The position numbers and the translations under genes are program-made. Below, piece by piece: positions 56,010 through 63,502 of a stretch of DNA of 64,000 nucleotides; positions within the stretch are counted from its first letter, which is position 1; each line of letters starts with the position of its first letter. Below the pieces are notes generated by a model. That model did not search any database. It worked only from the letters and a program-made list of their open reading frames with translations, and was not told where the DNA came from. The DNA comes from Natrinema sp. CBA1119. GTDB lineage: Archaea; Halobacteriota; Halobacteria; Halobacteriales; Natrialbaceae. Location: assembly GCF_002572525.1 (NCBI RefSeq), contig NZ_PDBS01000001.1:186001-250000 (forward strand). The letters run 5' to 3'.

Positions 56010-56873
56010 TCAGTGCTTGTCCGGCATCGTCGAGTGCCGCGTCGTCTTGCGCATATCCGCCCGTTTGGACGGCGGCGGTGCCATCGTCGAGTGGCGGCTG
56101 GGGCCGCTCGACGCCGTTCCACGCTCTTCCTCGCCGCCGAGACCTGATCCCAGAAGACCCTCGTCGTCCTCGTCAGCGTCCGCCTCGTCCGCTTCATCGT
56201 CGACTGTCGCTTCGTCGGCGGCATCGGCGTCGCCTGCGGTCTCACTATCGGCGCTTCCGGCGCTCGCCGACTCGAGTCGCTCTTTGAGCTGCTGGACGTC
56301 GTCCCCGAACTGCTCGAACGAGGATTCCATCGACGATCGGAGGCGGTCCCCGAGATCGTCGGCCGTCTCGTCCGCTTCCGACTCGGCCGCGTCGTCTTCG
56401 GTAGCCGGTGACTCGTCGTCCGGCGCGTCCTCGTCGGCTTTGCTCTCCGCTTCCTCGGCTGCTTGGGCGTCGGATTCGGCCCGTTCGCTCACCGTTTCTC
56501 GGAGATCACCGACAGCCCCTTCGAAGCTATCGTCGTCAGCCCGGTCGGCGAGGTTCGCGAGGTGGAGCAATCGCTGGAGGTCCTCGAGGTTCTCCCGCTC
56601 GCCGCGAGCGATAGCGTCCGGAATCGAATCCGGTTCGGAGCCGTCTTCGAACGTGTCCAGGCCGACCGCCGCGAGCAGTTCGTCTGGGTCGGCCGACTCG
56701 AGGAGGTCGTTCGCCTCCCGAGCGGTCTCGAGCAGGTCCCGTTCGGCCGACTCGCTCTCATCGCCCGAGTCGCTCTCGCCATCCGAATCACTGCCGGAAA
56801 CGATCGACCCGCTGAACGCGTCGGCTTCGTCCAGTACCTCGTGCACTCGATCGTGGAGTTGTGAGTCGGTCAT
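56010..56873 (-). CDS. Acidic protein, unknown function (cluster member 4)
   Basis: A 287-residue cytoplasmic-type protein, fourth in a same-strand cluster of unknown function. Residues 1-120 contain a helical region (LLETAREANDLLESADPDEL, NLEDLQRLLHLANLADRADD); 120-250 is acidic and low in complexity; the last 30 residues are basic and contain RHSTM twice. No signal peptide, no membrane segment. No family recognised. It is 87 bases after the gene at 56961-57911. Confidence 0.65.
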   Translation of the reverse strand: MTDSQLHDRVHEVLDEADAFSGSIVSGSDSDGESDSGDESESAERDLLETAREANDLLESADPDELLAAVGLDTFEDGSEPDSIPDAIARGERENLEDLQRLLHLANLADRADDDSFEGAVGDLRETVSERAESDAQAAEEAESKADEDAPDDESPATEDDAAESEADETADDLGDRLRSSMESSFEQFGDDVQQLKERLESASAGSADSETAGDADAADEATVDDEADEADADEDDEGLLGSGLGGEEERGTASSGPSRHSTMAPPPSKRADMRKTTRHSTMPDKH

Positions 56874-56960
56874 CTGTAGCCCTCGGATATCCCGCCGTTC
56901 GTGCGCGGTAGTCGGCTCGGGAGCGACGGAGTACAGTCGATCGTCTCGTCCCGGCAGCCG

Positions 56961-57911
56961 TCACTCGGCTTCCGCTTCCGTTTCCGACTCCCCGTCCGAG
57001 TCGGAGTCAGGCTCCTCGTCCGTTACCGTCTCGATAATCTCGTCGGTCATCTCCTCTCGGCTGAGGTTCGCCTTCACATCGACGTCCTTCGCGACCGACT
57101 GCAGATCGCTGTAGGACATCACGCCGAGGAAGTCCTCGAGCGTGTCCTTCCGGAGATCCTCGAGGTCCTCCGCGGACGGCTCGTCTGCGCCCGCTTCGGA
57201 CGGTTCGGCTTCGTCGGTCGATTCTTCGCGTTCGTCAGCCGCCTCGTCACCGTCGGCAGCCGATTCGTCAGCTTCGTCGCCCGTCTCGTCGCCGTCCTCG
57301 CTCTCTCCGCCGACCGTCTCTTTGGCTTTGCTGGCAGCTCCTTCGACCGATTCTTTGGCCGTATCGGCGGTCTCTTTAACTGACTCCGTGGTGCTCGTTT
57401 CGTCGCTTTCAGTGCCGTCTTCCGCCTGTGTGTCCGTTTCGTCCGTCCGCTCCTCGTCTTCGGATTCTGCCTGTTCTTCGCCATCGGATTCGTCCTCATC
57501 GGTCTCGTCGGCCTCGTCGCTTCCAACGCCGTCGAGGAGTCCCTCGAGACTACTGCTGTCGGTCACGCCCCTGGCCATGGACTCGAGCGAGTCGCGGCCC
57601 TCTACGTTCGCGACCGACTCGCGGAGGGCGTCCCGAACCGCCGTCGAGAGATCCGTTCGGATCTCGTCGAGTTCCTTCCCGTCCTCGACGCCCGCGGCGA
57701 TCGTCTCGTGGACCTCTCGACCGATGGACGCGCCGACTTCGCGCCCGAACCGTTCGCCGAACTGGCGACCGACCGAAGCGCCGACCTCGCCGCCGTCGAT
57801 GTTGTCCTCAAGGCTCCCGTCACCGAGCATATCGGCGACATCGAGTTGGTTGCTGACCTCGTCGGCAACCATGCTCTTCAGTCCACCGGACTCGTCACTC
57901 ACAGCGACCAC
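56961..57911 (-). CDS. Acidic protein with glycine-zipper and SAP-like ends
   Basis: A 316-residue protein in the same cluster. Residues about 35-75 form a glycine zipper (GGEVGASVGRQFGERFGREV). Residues about 165-190 contain ESVKETADTAKESVEGAASK, of apolipoprotein/LEA-like heptad type. The long acidic middle is low complexity. The C-terminal 55 residues have SYSDLQSVAKDVDVKANLSR, which resembles a SAP/Rho-N helix-extended-helix motif, often nucleic-acid binding. The overall function is unknown; the zipper resembles that of its neighbour at 57956-58435. Confidence 0.65.
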   Translation of the reverse strand: MVAVSDESGGLKSMVADEVSNQLDVADMLGDGSLEDNIDGGEVGASVGRQFGERFGREVGASIGREVHETIAAGVEDGKELDEIRTDLSTAVRDALRESVANVEGRDSLESMARGVTDSSSLEGLLDGVGSDEADETDEDESDGEEQAESEDEERTDETDTQAEDGTESDETSTTESVKETADTAKESVEGAASKAKETVGGESEDGDETGDEADESAADGDEAADEREESTDEAEPSEAGADEPSAEDLEDLRKDTLEDFLGVMSYSDLQSVAKDVDVKANLSREEMTDEIIETVTDEEPDSDSDGESETEAEAE

Positions 57912-57955
57912 CTCGAGTCGATTCGTGGAGCGAGTGCGTTCCCTGAATCACAGTC

Positions 57956-58435
57956 TTATTCCTCGGCTTCGGCCGTCTGCTCTGATTCGTCGTCCGCCGA
58001 TTCCTCATCCGCCGCGTCCGATTCGTCGTCGCCTTGCGCCTCGCTCTCGTCGGCATCAGCCTCGGATTCGTTCTCGGCGCTCTCGTCGTCACTCTCGGCG
58101 TCGGTCTCTTCTGCATCCGCTTCGTCCGCGTCGGCTTCTTCGTCGGACTCATCGCCGTCTTCGGCACTACCTTCGTCGGACTCCTCATCCGTTTCATCCG
58201 CTTCTTCGCCGGAACTGAGGAGTTCGTCAACGACCATATTCCCGATCGTCCGCCCGAGGGATTCGCCGATCGCCCGGCCGAGGATTGCGCCGATCTGTCC
58301 GCCCAGCGCCTCTCCGAGCGGCTTGTCCCCGTCGATCTCGTCTTCCCACTCGGTTCCCTCGACCAGTTCGTCGACGTCGATGTTCTCGGTGATCTTCTCG
58401 GTATCGACCCGCTGTGTGAGTGACTCGTCGCTCAT
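57956..58435 (-). CDS. Acidic protein with glycine zipper
   Basis: A 159-residue protein. Residues about 35-70 carry a glycine zipper (GEALGGQIGAILGRAIGESL); from about 80 on, the tail is almost only Asp, Glu, Ser and Ala. It shares the D-x-I-D-G plus glycine-zipper layout with the gene at 56961-57911, so the two may be paralogous modules. The start overlaps the stop of the upstream gene by one base (TAATG). Unknown function. Confidence 0.65.
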   Translation of the reverse strand: MSDESLTQRVDTEKITENIDVDELVEGTEWEDEIDGDKPLGEALGGQIGAILGRAIGESLGRTIGNMVVDELLSSGEEADETDEESDEGSAEDGDESDEEADADEADAEETDAESDDESAENESEADADESEAQGDDESDAADEESADDESEQTAEAEE

Positions 58436-59424
58436 TATGCTGCCTCCGCCTGTGACGGCTCCGCCTGTCCACCGCTCTCTTCGTCTTGATCCGGCTCGAG
58501 TTGCTCGAGCAACTGTTCGAGCGTCGCGCTAACGATCGCCGAGACGATCTCCTCGGTGGGGACGCTCGGAACGAGTTCGGCCAGCTTCTCTCTCACCCAG
58601 CTCGCCGCCCCCATGACTCCGTCCTTCAGACGCTGTACCGCCGACGAGAGCGGACCGGGGGACTCCTCTTCACTTTCGGACGCTTCTTCCTCTTCGGCGT
58701 CCGCCTCGCTCGCTTCCTCGTCCCCGCCGAAGAGCCCCGTGAGCTTTTCGACGGGCTTGTTCAGCAGACTTTTGACGAACTCGATCGGCTTGCTCAACAG
58801 CGATTTCGCCGTGTCGATCATCGCGCCGGGGCCGTCCAGCAGCCCCGATACCGCCGACAGCAGATTCCCCAGCAGGTTGTTCTCGCCCGGTCGCGCCGAG
58901 ACATCCAGCGTCACCGGATCGAGGTTGACCTCGAGTCCGAGCAGATCGAGGAACAACCCGTCGAGATCAAGGTGGACGACGCCCGACGCGTCGTCGCCCT
59001 GGTAGACCTCGTCGGCACCCTCGACGTGGTACTCGTTTTCGTCCGCCTCGCCCTCGTCTTCGTCCGCATCCTCGCCCTCGCTTTCGGCTTCGATCTCCGG
59101 TTCCTCCGCCGACTCGTCTTCAGCCTCCGACTCATCCTCGGTTTCCGCTTCGTCCTCGGTTTCTGGCTCGTCTTCGGATTCCGCCTCCGCAGCTTCGCCT
59201 TCGGGCTCTTCCACACCCTGTCCTTCATCTCCGGATGCTTCCTCGCTCGAGTCGTCGTCTCGCTCGGCGTCGGACTCCTCCATCTCCGCCTGCCCGCCAT
59301 CGGTGAGCACCCGGCGTGGCGGTCCTGGCATCAACTCGGCCTCGTCGGGACGGCTCGAGGCCCGTTCGGCTCCGTCGAGATCCGAACGTTCCTCGGCGCC
59401 GTCGGATGCGAGATCCTCGATCAT
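58435..59424 (-). CDS. Acidic protein with GNLLGNLL module and amphipathic helices
   Basis: A 329-residue protein, first of the cluster. The first 150 residues are acidic. Residues about 160-215 contain DLDGLFLDLLGLEVNLDPVT then GNLLGNLLSAVSGLLDGPG, which matches a small module I recall from many halophile and bacterial proteins of unknown function. Then follow amphipathic helices (SLLSKPIEFVKSLLNKPVEK) that could touch membrane or protein surfaces. The C-terminus has one more helix pair. Start at 59424, as the frame before it is not protein-like. Confidence 0.65.
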   Translation of the reverse strand: MIEDLASDGAEERSDLDGAERASSRPDEAELMPGPPRRVLTDGGQAEMEESDAERDDDSSEEASGDEGQGVEEPEGEAAEAESEDEPETEDEAETEDESEAEDESAEEPEIEAESEGEDADEDEGEADENEYHVEGADEVYQGDDASGVVHLDLDGLFLDLLGLEVNLDPVTLDVSARPGENNLLGNLLSAVSGLLDGPGAMIDTAKSLLSKPIEFVKSLLNKPVEKLTGLFGGDEEASEADAEEEEASESEEESPGPLSSAVQRLKDGVMGAASWVREKLAELVPSVPTEEIVSAIVSATLEQLLEQLEPDQDEESGGQAEPSQAEAA

Positions 59425-59533
59425 TATACGAAACCACAGACGAGAGTGAGCGTTGTGGGGGTTGGCCTTGCGTATGCGACTGTCCGACGGACTGCGACAG
59501 AACACCCCGCGACGGCCGAACCGATCGACCGCG

Positions 59534-60829
59534 TTACTCGAGGGAACCGACGCGAAGCGCGTACTCGCCGCGCGTCTCGCCCTCGTCGTGGTACTCGACC
59601 GGCTCCTCGACGGCTGCGACCGTTCCGCTATCGACGGCCGCCGCCGTAGCGATTCCGTCGAGGTGCTCGTAACCGCTTACGCCGGACTCGAGATCGAACC
59701 AGCGAACGGCGTGGGTATCCGGATCGCGAACCCGGAAGTTCTGTGCGCAGGGGGTGACCAGTCGCCCATCGTCGGCGGCAAGTCCGTGAACGAAGCCACG
59801 GACGTCGTCGTCCCAGACGAGGTCTCCGTCGGCGTCGAACGCGGCGATACGGTGTTCGTTCGGGTGTCGACTCTCGGTCTCACGGCTCTCGACCGCGTAG
59901 GTATTGCCCGTCACGAACGCCACTCGGCCGTCGCTCGCGTACGCGTGATTCGGATAGGCGTACAGCGTCTCTCCCTCGATTTCGGTCTCGACGGCGAGAT
60001 CGACGTGCCAGCGCTCAGCACCGCCGGGCCCGAGGAGATAGCCGCGTTTGTCGCCGTGACTCGAGACCGCGATTGAGTCCCCGTCGACGGAAACGTCGCC
60101 GACGCGCCGGTCGCCGTCCGTTCCGGGGTCCCAGGTCCACTCGAGGTCGCCCGAATCGGCCTCGAGGACGACGAGCCCGGTGTCGTGCTCGCCCATACAG
60201 CGGTTATAACCGACCGCGAGCCGTTCGCCCGACGAATCGAGATCGAGCGCGATCGGTGAGGCGTCGGTCTCGTACGTCCAGCGGACCGAGCCGTCGGCGC
60301 CGAACGCGTAGACGGTACTGTGCCACCGTCGGGTTTCGCCGTCGCGCTCGTAGCGTCGCGCGGCGGCGTACAGCCGCTCGTTGCCGTCGGAATCGGTTCC
60401 GGTCTCGAGCGCGACGACGTAGGGCAGGTAGAAAACAGTCTCCTTGACCGCCTCGCCGACGTCGTCGACGGTGTCGTACCGCCAGCGCCGGTCGCCCGTT
60501 TCGGCGTCGTAGGCCGCGATCGTCCCCATTTCGCCGCGGCCGGCGACGACTATCGTGTCCGCACCCTCATCGATAGCGGCCTCGAGCGACGCGATCCCGA
60601 CCGCGTGGTCCGGATGATCGACGGTCCAGCGGGTCTCGAGCGTGTCGGCGTCGCGAGCGGTGACGGTTCCGTCCCACGTCCCCGTGACGACGAGCCCACC
60701 GGACTCGGCGACGTGGACCGCGGATCGAGTCCACATGTGGCGGCTGCGGGCGGTCTCGATCTGGCCGAGTGGAACCCGACGGAAATTCACTGTGCGTTCG
60801 GCTTCAGGTACAGTTTCGCTCATCGTCAC
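59534..60829 (-). CDS. PQQ-like beta-propeller protein
   Basis: A 431-residue protein with repeated propeller blades (GLVVTGTWDGTVTARDADTL, AGRGEMGTIAAYDAETGDRR, and others). It has no signal peptide, so it is probably cytoplasmic. The same protein is found in haloarchaeal cobalamin clusters beside cbiX; its role there is unknown. The ATG at 60829 overlaps the DUF3209 stop by four bases, supporting a link with that operon. Confidence 0.85.
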   Translation of the reverse strand: MTMSETVPEAERTVNFRRVPLGQIETARSRHMWTRSAVHVAESGGLVVTGTWDGTVTARDADTLETRWTVDHPDHAVGIASLEAAIDEGADTIVVAGRGEMGTIAAYDAETGDRRWRYDTVDDVGEAVKETVFYLPYVVALETGTDSDGNERLYAAARRYERDGETRRWHSTVYAFGADGSVRWTYETDASPIALDLDSSGERLAVGYNRCMGEHDTGLVVLEADSGDLEWTWDPGTDGDRRVGDVSVDGDSIAVSSHGDKRGYLLGPGGAERWHVDLAVETEIEGETLYAYPNHAYASDGRVAFVTGNTYAVESRETESRHPNEHRIAAFDADGDLVWDDDVRGFVHGLAADDGRLVTPCAQNFRVRDPDTHAVRWFDLESGVSGYEHLDGIATAAAVDSGTVAAVEEPVEYHDEGETRGEYALRVGSLE

Positions 60830-61197
60830 TCCTCGACCGGGAACGTTTCGTGGAGTGTATCGTGGGCGTCGCCCAGCCCGTCCACGATACTCTCACCCTG
60901 CGCGCGCAGCCGCTGAACCGCCCGCTCGGCGTCGCGGACCGCCAGCAGTCGCCCGCGCGTGTAGTCGTATTCGGGGTCGTCGCTGTCCATCGACGCGACT
61001 TCCTCCTCTAAGTCGACCAGCGCAGCGTCGAGGTGGCGTTCGATCTCCGCGAGGCTGTCCGCCTCCGCGAGGCCCTGAATGGGGCCCTCGAGGTGGCCCT
61101 CGAGTTCGGTCTCCGCGTGATCGCGGGTGCTGTCGTCCCCGACGCCGAGGACGGTCATCAGTCCGAGTCGTAGCGCTTCGATTTCGTAGCAGCTCAT
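60826..61197 (-). CDS. DUF3209 family protein
   Basis: A 123-residue helical protein (MSCYEIEALRLGLMTVLGVG, then charged helices) of the DUF3209 family, seen next to CbiX in haloarchaea. It may assist the cobaltochelatase step; this is inferred from location only. It lies 44 bases after cbiX and overlaps the propeller gene. Confidence 0.87.
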   Translation of the reverse strand: MSCYEIEALRLGLMTVLGVGDDSTRDHAETELEGHLEGPIQGLAEADSLAEIERHLDAALVDLEEEVASMDSDDPEYDYTRGRLLAVRDAERAVQRLRAQGESIVDGLGDAHDTLHETFPVEE

Positions 61198-61241
61198 TGG
61201 TTGGATATCGTGAAATGTTGATTTCGCGTCGGTCGGTTCGA

Positions 61242-62474
61242 TTACAGTGTCTGATCGACGAGGTCGCTGACGATGCGGTCCCGGTCGAGGTGGTCGGCCA
61301 CGATCCGTTCGGCGTCGTCGTCTTCGACGTCGCCGTACCAGATTCCATCCGGATACACCGCGACCATCGGCCCGTCGCCGCAGCGTCCGAGACACGAGGA
61401 GCGGGTGATACGGGCGTCACAGTGGTCGGAATCCCGGACTTCCTGGCGCAGGCGCTCGAGGACCGCCGGCGCCCCCATCTTGGCACAGGTCTGGTTGGTA
61501 CAGACCGCGACGTGCTTTTCCGGCGCGTCGTGACTGTGCGGTTCGTCGTCGATGTCCTCGCGGTCGGCGTGAGCCTCCTGATGAGCCAGCGCGCGCAGCA
61601 TGGCTCGAGCCCCGCCGACGTCCTCCTCGTAGCCCTCGAGGTCGACCTTGTACTTGCACGTGTCACAGGACATCTCGACGCTGTCGGTGCGGGCCTCCTC
61701 CCAGCGGTCGGCGAAGACGTCGAGCAGCCGGGAGTCCGTTCCGAGCGGGTCGCCAGCGAGCGCGTCGACGTACGGATAGTCCTCGTCGAACTCCGCCGTC
61801 CAGTCCCGAACCCGCTGCGTGAGAACGCCGTCGCCGAGCATGTAGGGCAGGACGACGACCGCGTCGGGCCGGTGCTTCGAGAGTCCGTGGAGGCTCTCCT
61901 CGAGCGTCGGTTCGGTGACGCCGATGAACGACGCCTCGACCCGGTCGAACTCGCGGCCCTCGTAGAGCAGCCGGGCCAGCTTGTGCACGTCGCCGTTAGC
62001 GTCCGGATCGCTCGAGCCGCGGCCGCAGACGACGACGGCGACGTCGTCCGCCTCGCGGTCGACGCCCAGTTCACGTTCGACGGCCGCGGCGCGGTCGTCC
62101 AACAGGTCCAGAATTGCGGGATGGACTCCCAAATGCGCGCCGTTGGCGATCTCGAGGTCGCGCTCGGCTCGGGCCTGTTCGATCGCCAGGGGAACGTCGT
62201 TCTTGACGTGGCTCGCGGCGAACAGCGAGCAGTGGACGACGGTAACCTGCGACGCGACGGGTTCGAGCCCCGCGAAGGCCTCGTCGATCGCCGGCTCCGC
62301 GAGCTCGAGGAACGCGGCGTCGACCGGGATCCCCAGCCGGGACTCGAGGTCGGCGGCCAGTTCGCGGACCTGTTCGTTCGACTTCTCGCGCCGGGAGCCG
62401 TGCCCGATCAGCAGGACGGCCTCGTCGTCGAAGCCGGCCGCGGACGCGGGTGTGGTCTGGTCGGGAGTGCTCAT
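61242..62474 (-). CDS. cbiX: CbiX-type cobaltochelatase fused to ferredoxin-like domain
   Basis: A 410-residue protein. Residues 1-270 contain two chelatase half-modules: VLLIGHGSRR with His25 and VVVCGRGSSDPDANGD, as in CbiX, which inserts cobalt into sirohydrochlorin. The C-terminal 140 residues are a thioredoxin-like [2Fe-2S] ferredoxin domain (CTNQTCAKMG, SSCLGRCGDGP), preceded by a CDTCKYK pair. Such a fusion is known in haloarchaea. Start at 62474, 13 bases after the upstream gene. Confidence 0.93.
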   Translation of the reverse strand: MSTPDQTTPASAAGFDDEAVLLIGHGSRREKSNEQVRELAADLESRLGIPVDAAFLELAEPAIDEAFAGLEPVASQVTVVHCSLFAASHVKNDVPLAIEQARAERDLEIANGAHLGVHPAILDLLDDRAAAVERELGVDREADDVAVVVCGRGSSDPDANGDVHKLARLLYEGREFDRVEASFIGVTEPTLEESLHGLSKHRPDAVVVLPYMLGDGVLTQRVRDWTAEFDEDYPYVDALAGDPLGTDSRLLDVFADRWEEARTDSVEMSCDTCKYKVDLEGYEEDVGGARAMLRALAHQEAHADREDIDDEPHSHDAPEKHVAVCTNQTCAKMGAPAVLERLRQEVRDSDHCDARITRSSCLGRCGDGPMVAVYPDGIWYGDVEDDDAERIVADHLDRDRIVSDLVDQTL

Positions 62475-62487
62475 CGATTGTGGTGTC

Positions 62488-63216
62488 CTACGTCTCGTCG
62501 CCGTCGTACGCCGACGCCTGCTCGAGGCTCTTCTCGAGTTTGCGGCGGCGACTCGGCGCGAACAGGCCGGTTTCCTCGCAGTTCTCGTAGAGCCACGTGC
62601 CGAAGTCGGGCGCGGCGTCGTCGTCGACGCCGAACCAGTAGCCGCCCGACGAGGTTTCCGAGAGGTCGCCCATCGGAGCATCGATGGGGCACTCCGCGAT
62701 CAGCTCACGGGCAAACTCGAGCAACTCCTCGTCATCGTGGACGAACGAGATGCCGACGGTACCACTCGAGGACTTGAAGCAGATGGTGCCACAGCCCTCG
62801 AGCAGCCCGCGGAGCAGTTCCCGATCGTAGCTCGAGAACGCGCCGAAGCGGTAGTTCCCGCGGCCGTCGACGGGGAGGCCGAGCGCGCCGCTGCGCCCGA
62901 GCAGGCCGGCATCGTCGCTCTCGCCGCTTCCACCTCCGTCACCGTCATCGCCGATCGAGAGCGTGTACTCGTCTTCGGTCCGCGTGATCGAGGTGTCGTG
63001 GGCGTAGTCGCGAGTGGTCGTGTCGTGCTCGAGGTCGCCGCCCGCGACCGCAGCAAGCACCTGCGCGGACGCCTCGTCGTTGGTGACGACCTCGATGCTG
63101 TCGTCCGAAACGTCGCCGCTCCCGGCGACGTGACCCCAGAAGTACGCCGTCGCGGCGTGGCCGGCCAGCGGGTCCGACGGGACCTCGATCTCGGTCGCGG
63201 ATTCCGCGTCGCTCAT
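62488..63216 (-). CDS. LAGLIDADG-like protein of the cobalamin operon, active acids lost
   Basis: A 242-residue protein, annotated in related genomes only as cobalamin biosynthesis protein. Two segments look like LAGLIDADG motifs: AYFWGHVAGSGDV (about residues 24-36) and ELLRGLLEGCGTICF (about 132-146), each followed by homing-endonuclease-type spacing. The catalytic acidic residue is replaced by Ser in the first and Cys in the second, so it is probably not a nuclease. It overlaps the ferredoxin gene by four bases (ATGA). Confidence 0.8.
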   Translation of the reverse strand: MSDAESATEIEVPSDPLAGHAATAYFWGHVAGSGDVSDDSIEVVTNDEASAQVLAAVAGGDLEHDTTTRDYAHDTSITRTEDEYTLSIGDDGDGGGSGESDDAGLLGRSGALGLPVDGRGNYRFGAFSSYDRELLRGLLEGCGTICFKSSSGTVGISFVHDDEELLEFARELIAECPIDAPMGDLSETSSGGYWFGVDDDAAPDFGTWLYENCEETGLFAPSRRRKLEKSLEQASAYDGDET

Positions 63217-63479
63217 TCGCCCACCTCCTCGACGATGATCGCGTCCGTCGGACAGGCCGCGGCGGCCTGCTGGGCCTCGTCGATGCGGTCGTCGTCGAAC
63301 GTCGCGACGACCCGTTCGTCGGTGTCGGTGACCTCGCCCTCGCAGTCGTAGACCGGATCCGCGCCGGGGTCGATCGTCGCGAGGCCGTCCTCGCCCTCGA
63401 CGAATCGCGGGTCGCGGGTCAGGCAGGCGAAGATGCCGTCGCAGGCGTCTTTCTCGATGGTAACTTCGTATCGTGACAT
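63213..63479 (-). CDS. Ferredoxin, three-/four-iron type
   Basis: An 88-residue ferredoxin. Cys13, Cys19 and Cys76 (AACPTDA) fit a [3Fe-4S] or [4Fe-4S] cluster; Cys46 in YDCEG lies in an insertion. It probably supplies electrons to a cobalamin ring reaction, such as the CbiH/CobG-type step. It lies 23 bases after cbiH and overlaps the next gene by four bases. Confidence 0.9.
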   Translation of the reverse strand: MSRYEVTIEKDACDGIFACLTRDPRFVEGEDGLATIDPGADPVYDCEGEVTDTDERVVATFDDDRIDEAQQAAAACPTDAIIVEEVGE

Positions 63480-63502
63480 TGTGGATGTGCTCCGAATCGC
63501 GC

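Noticed and set aside
55802-56245. Full 147-codon minus-strand frame
   Set aside because: Its 5' half is the Arg-rich shadow of the acidic gene at 56010-56873; only the last 33 codons look coding.
60642-62777. Long plus-strand frame across the cobalamin genes
   Set aside because: Crosses several well supported genes on the other strand; Arg-rich, no domain.
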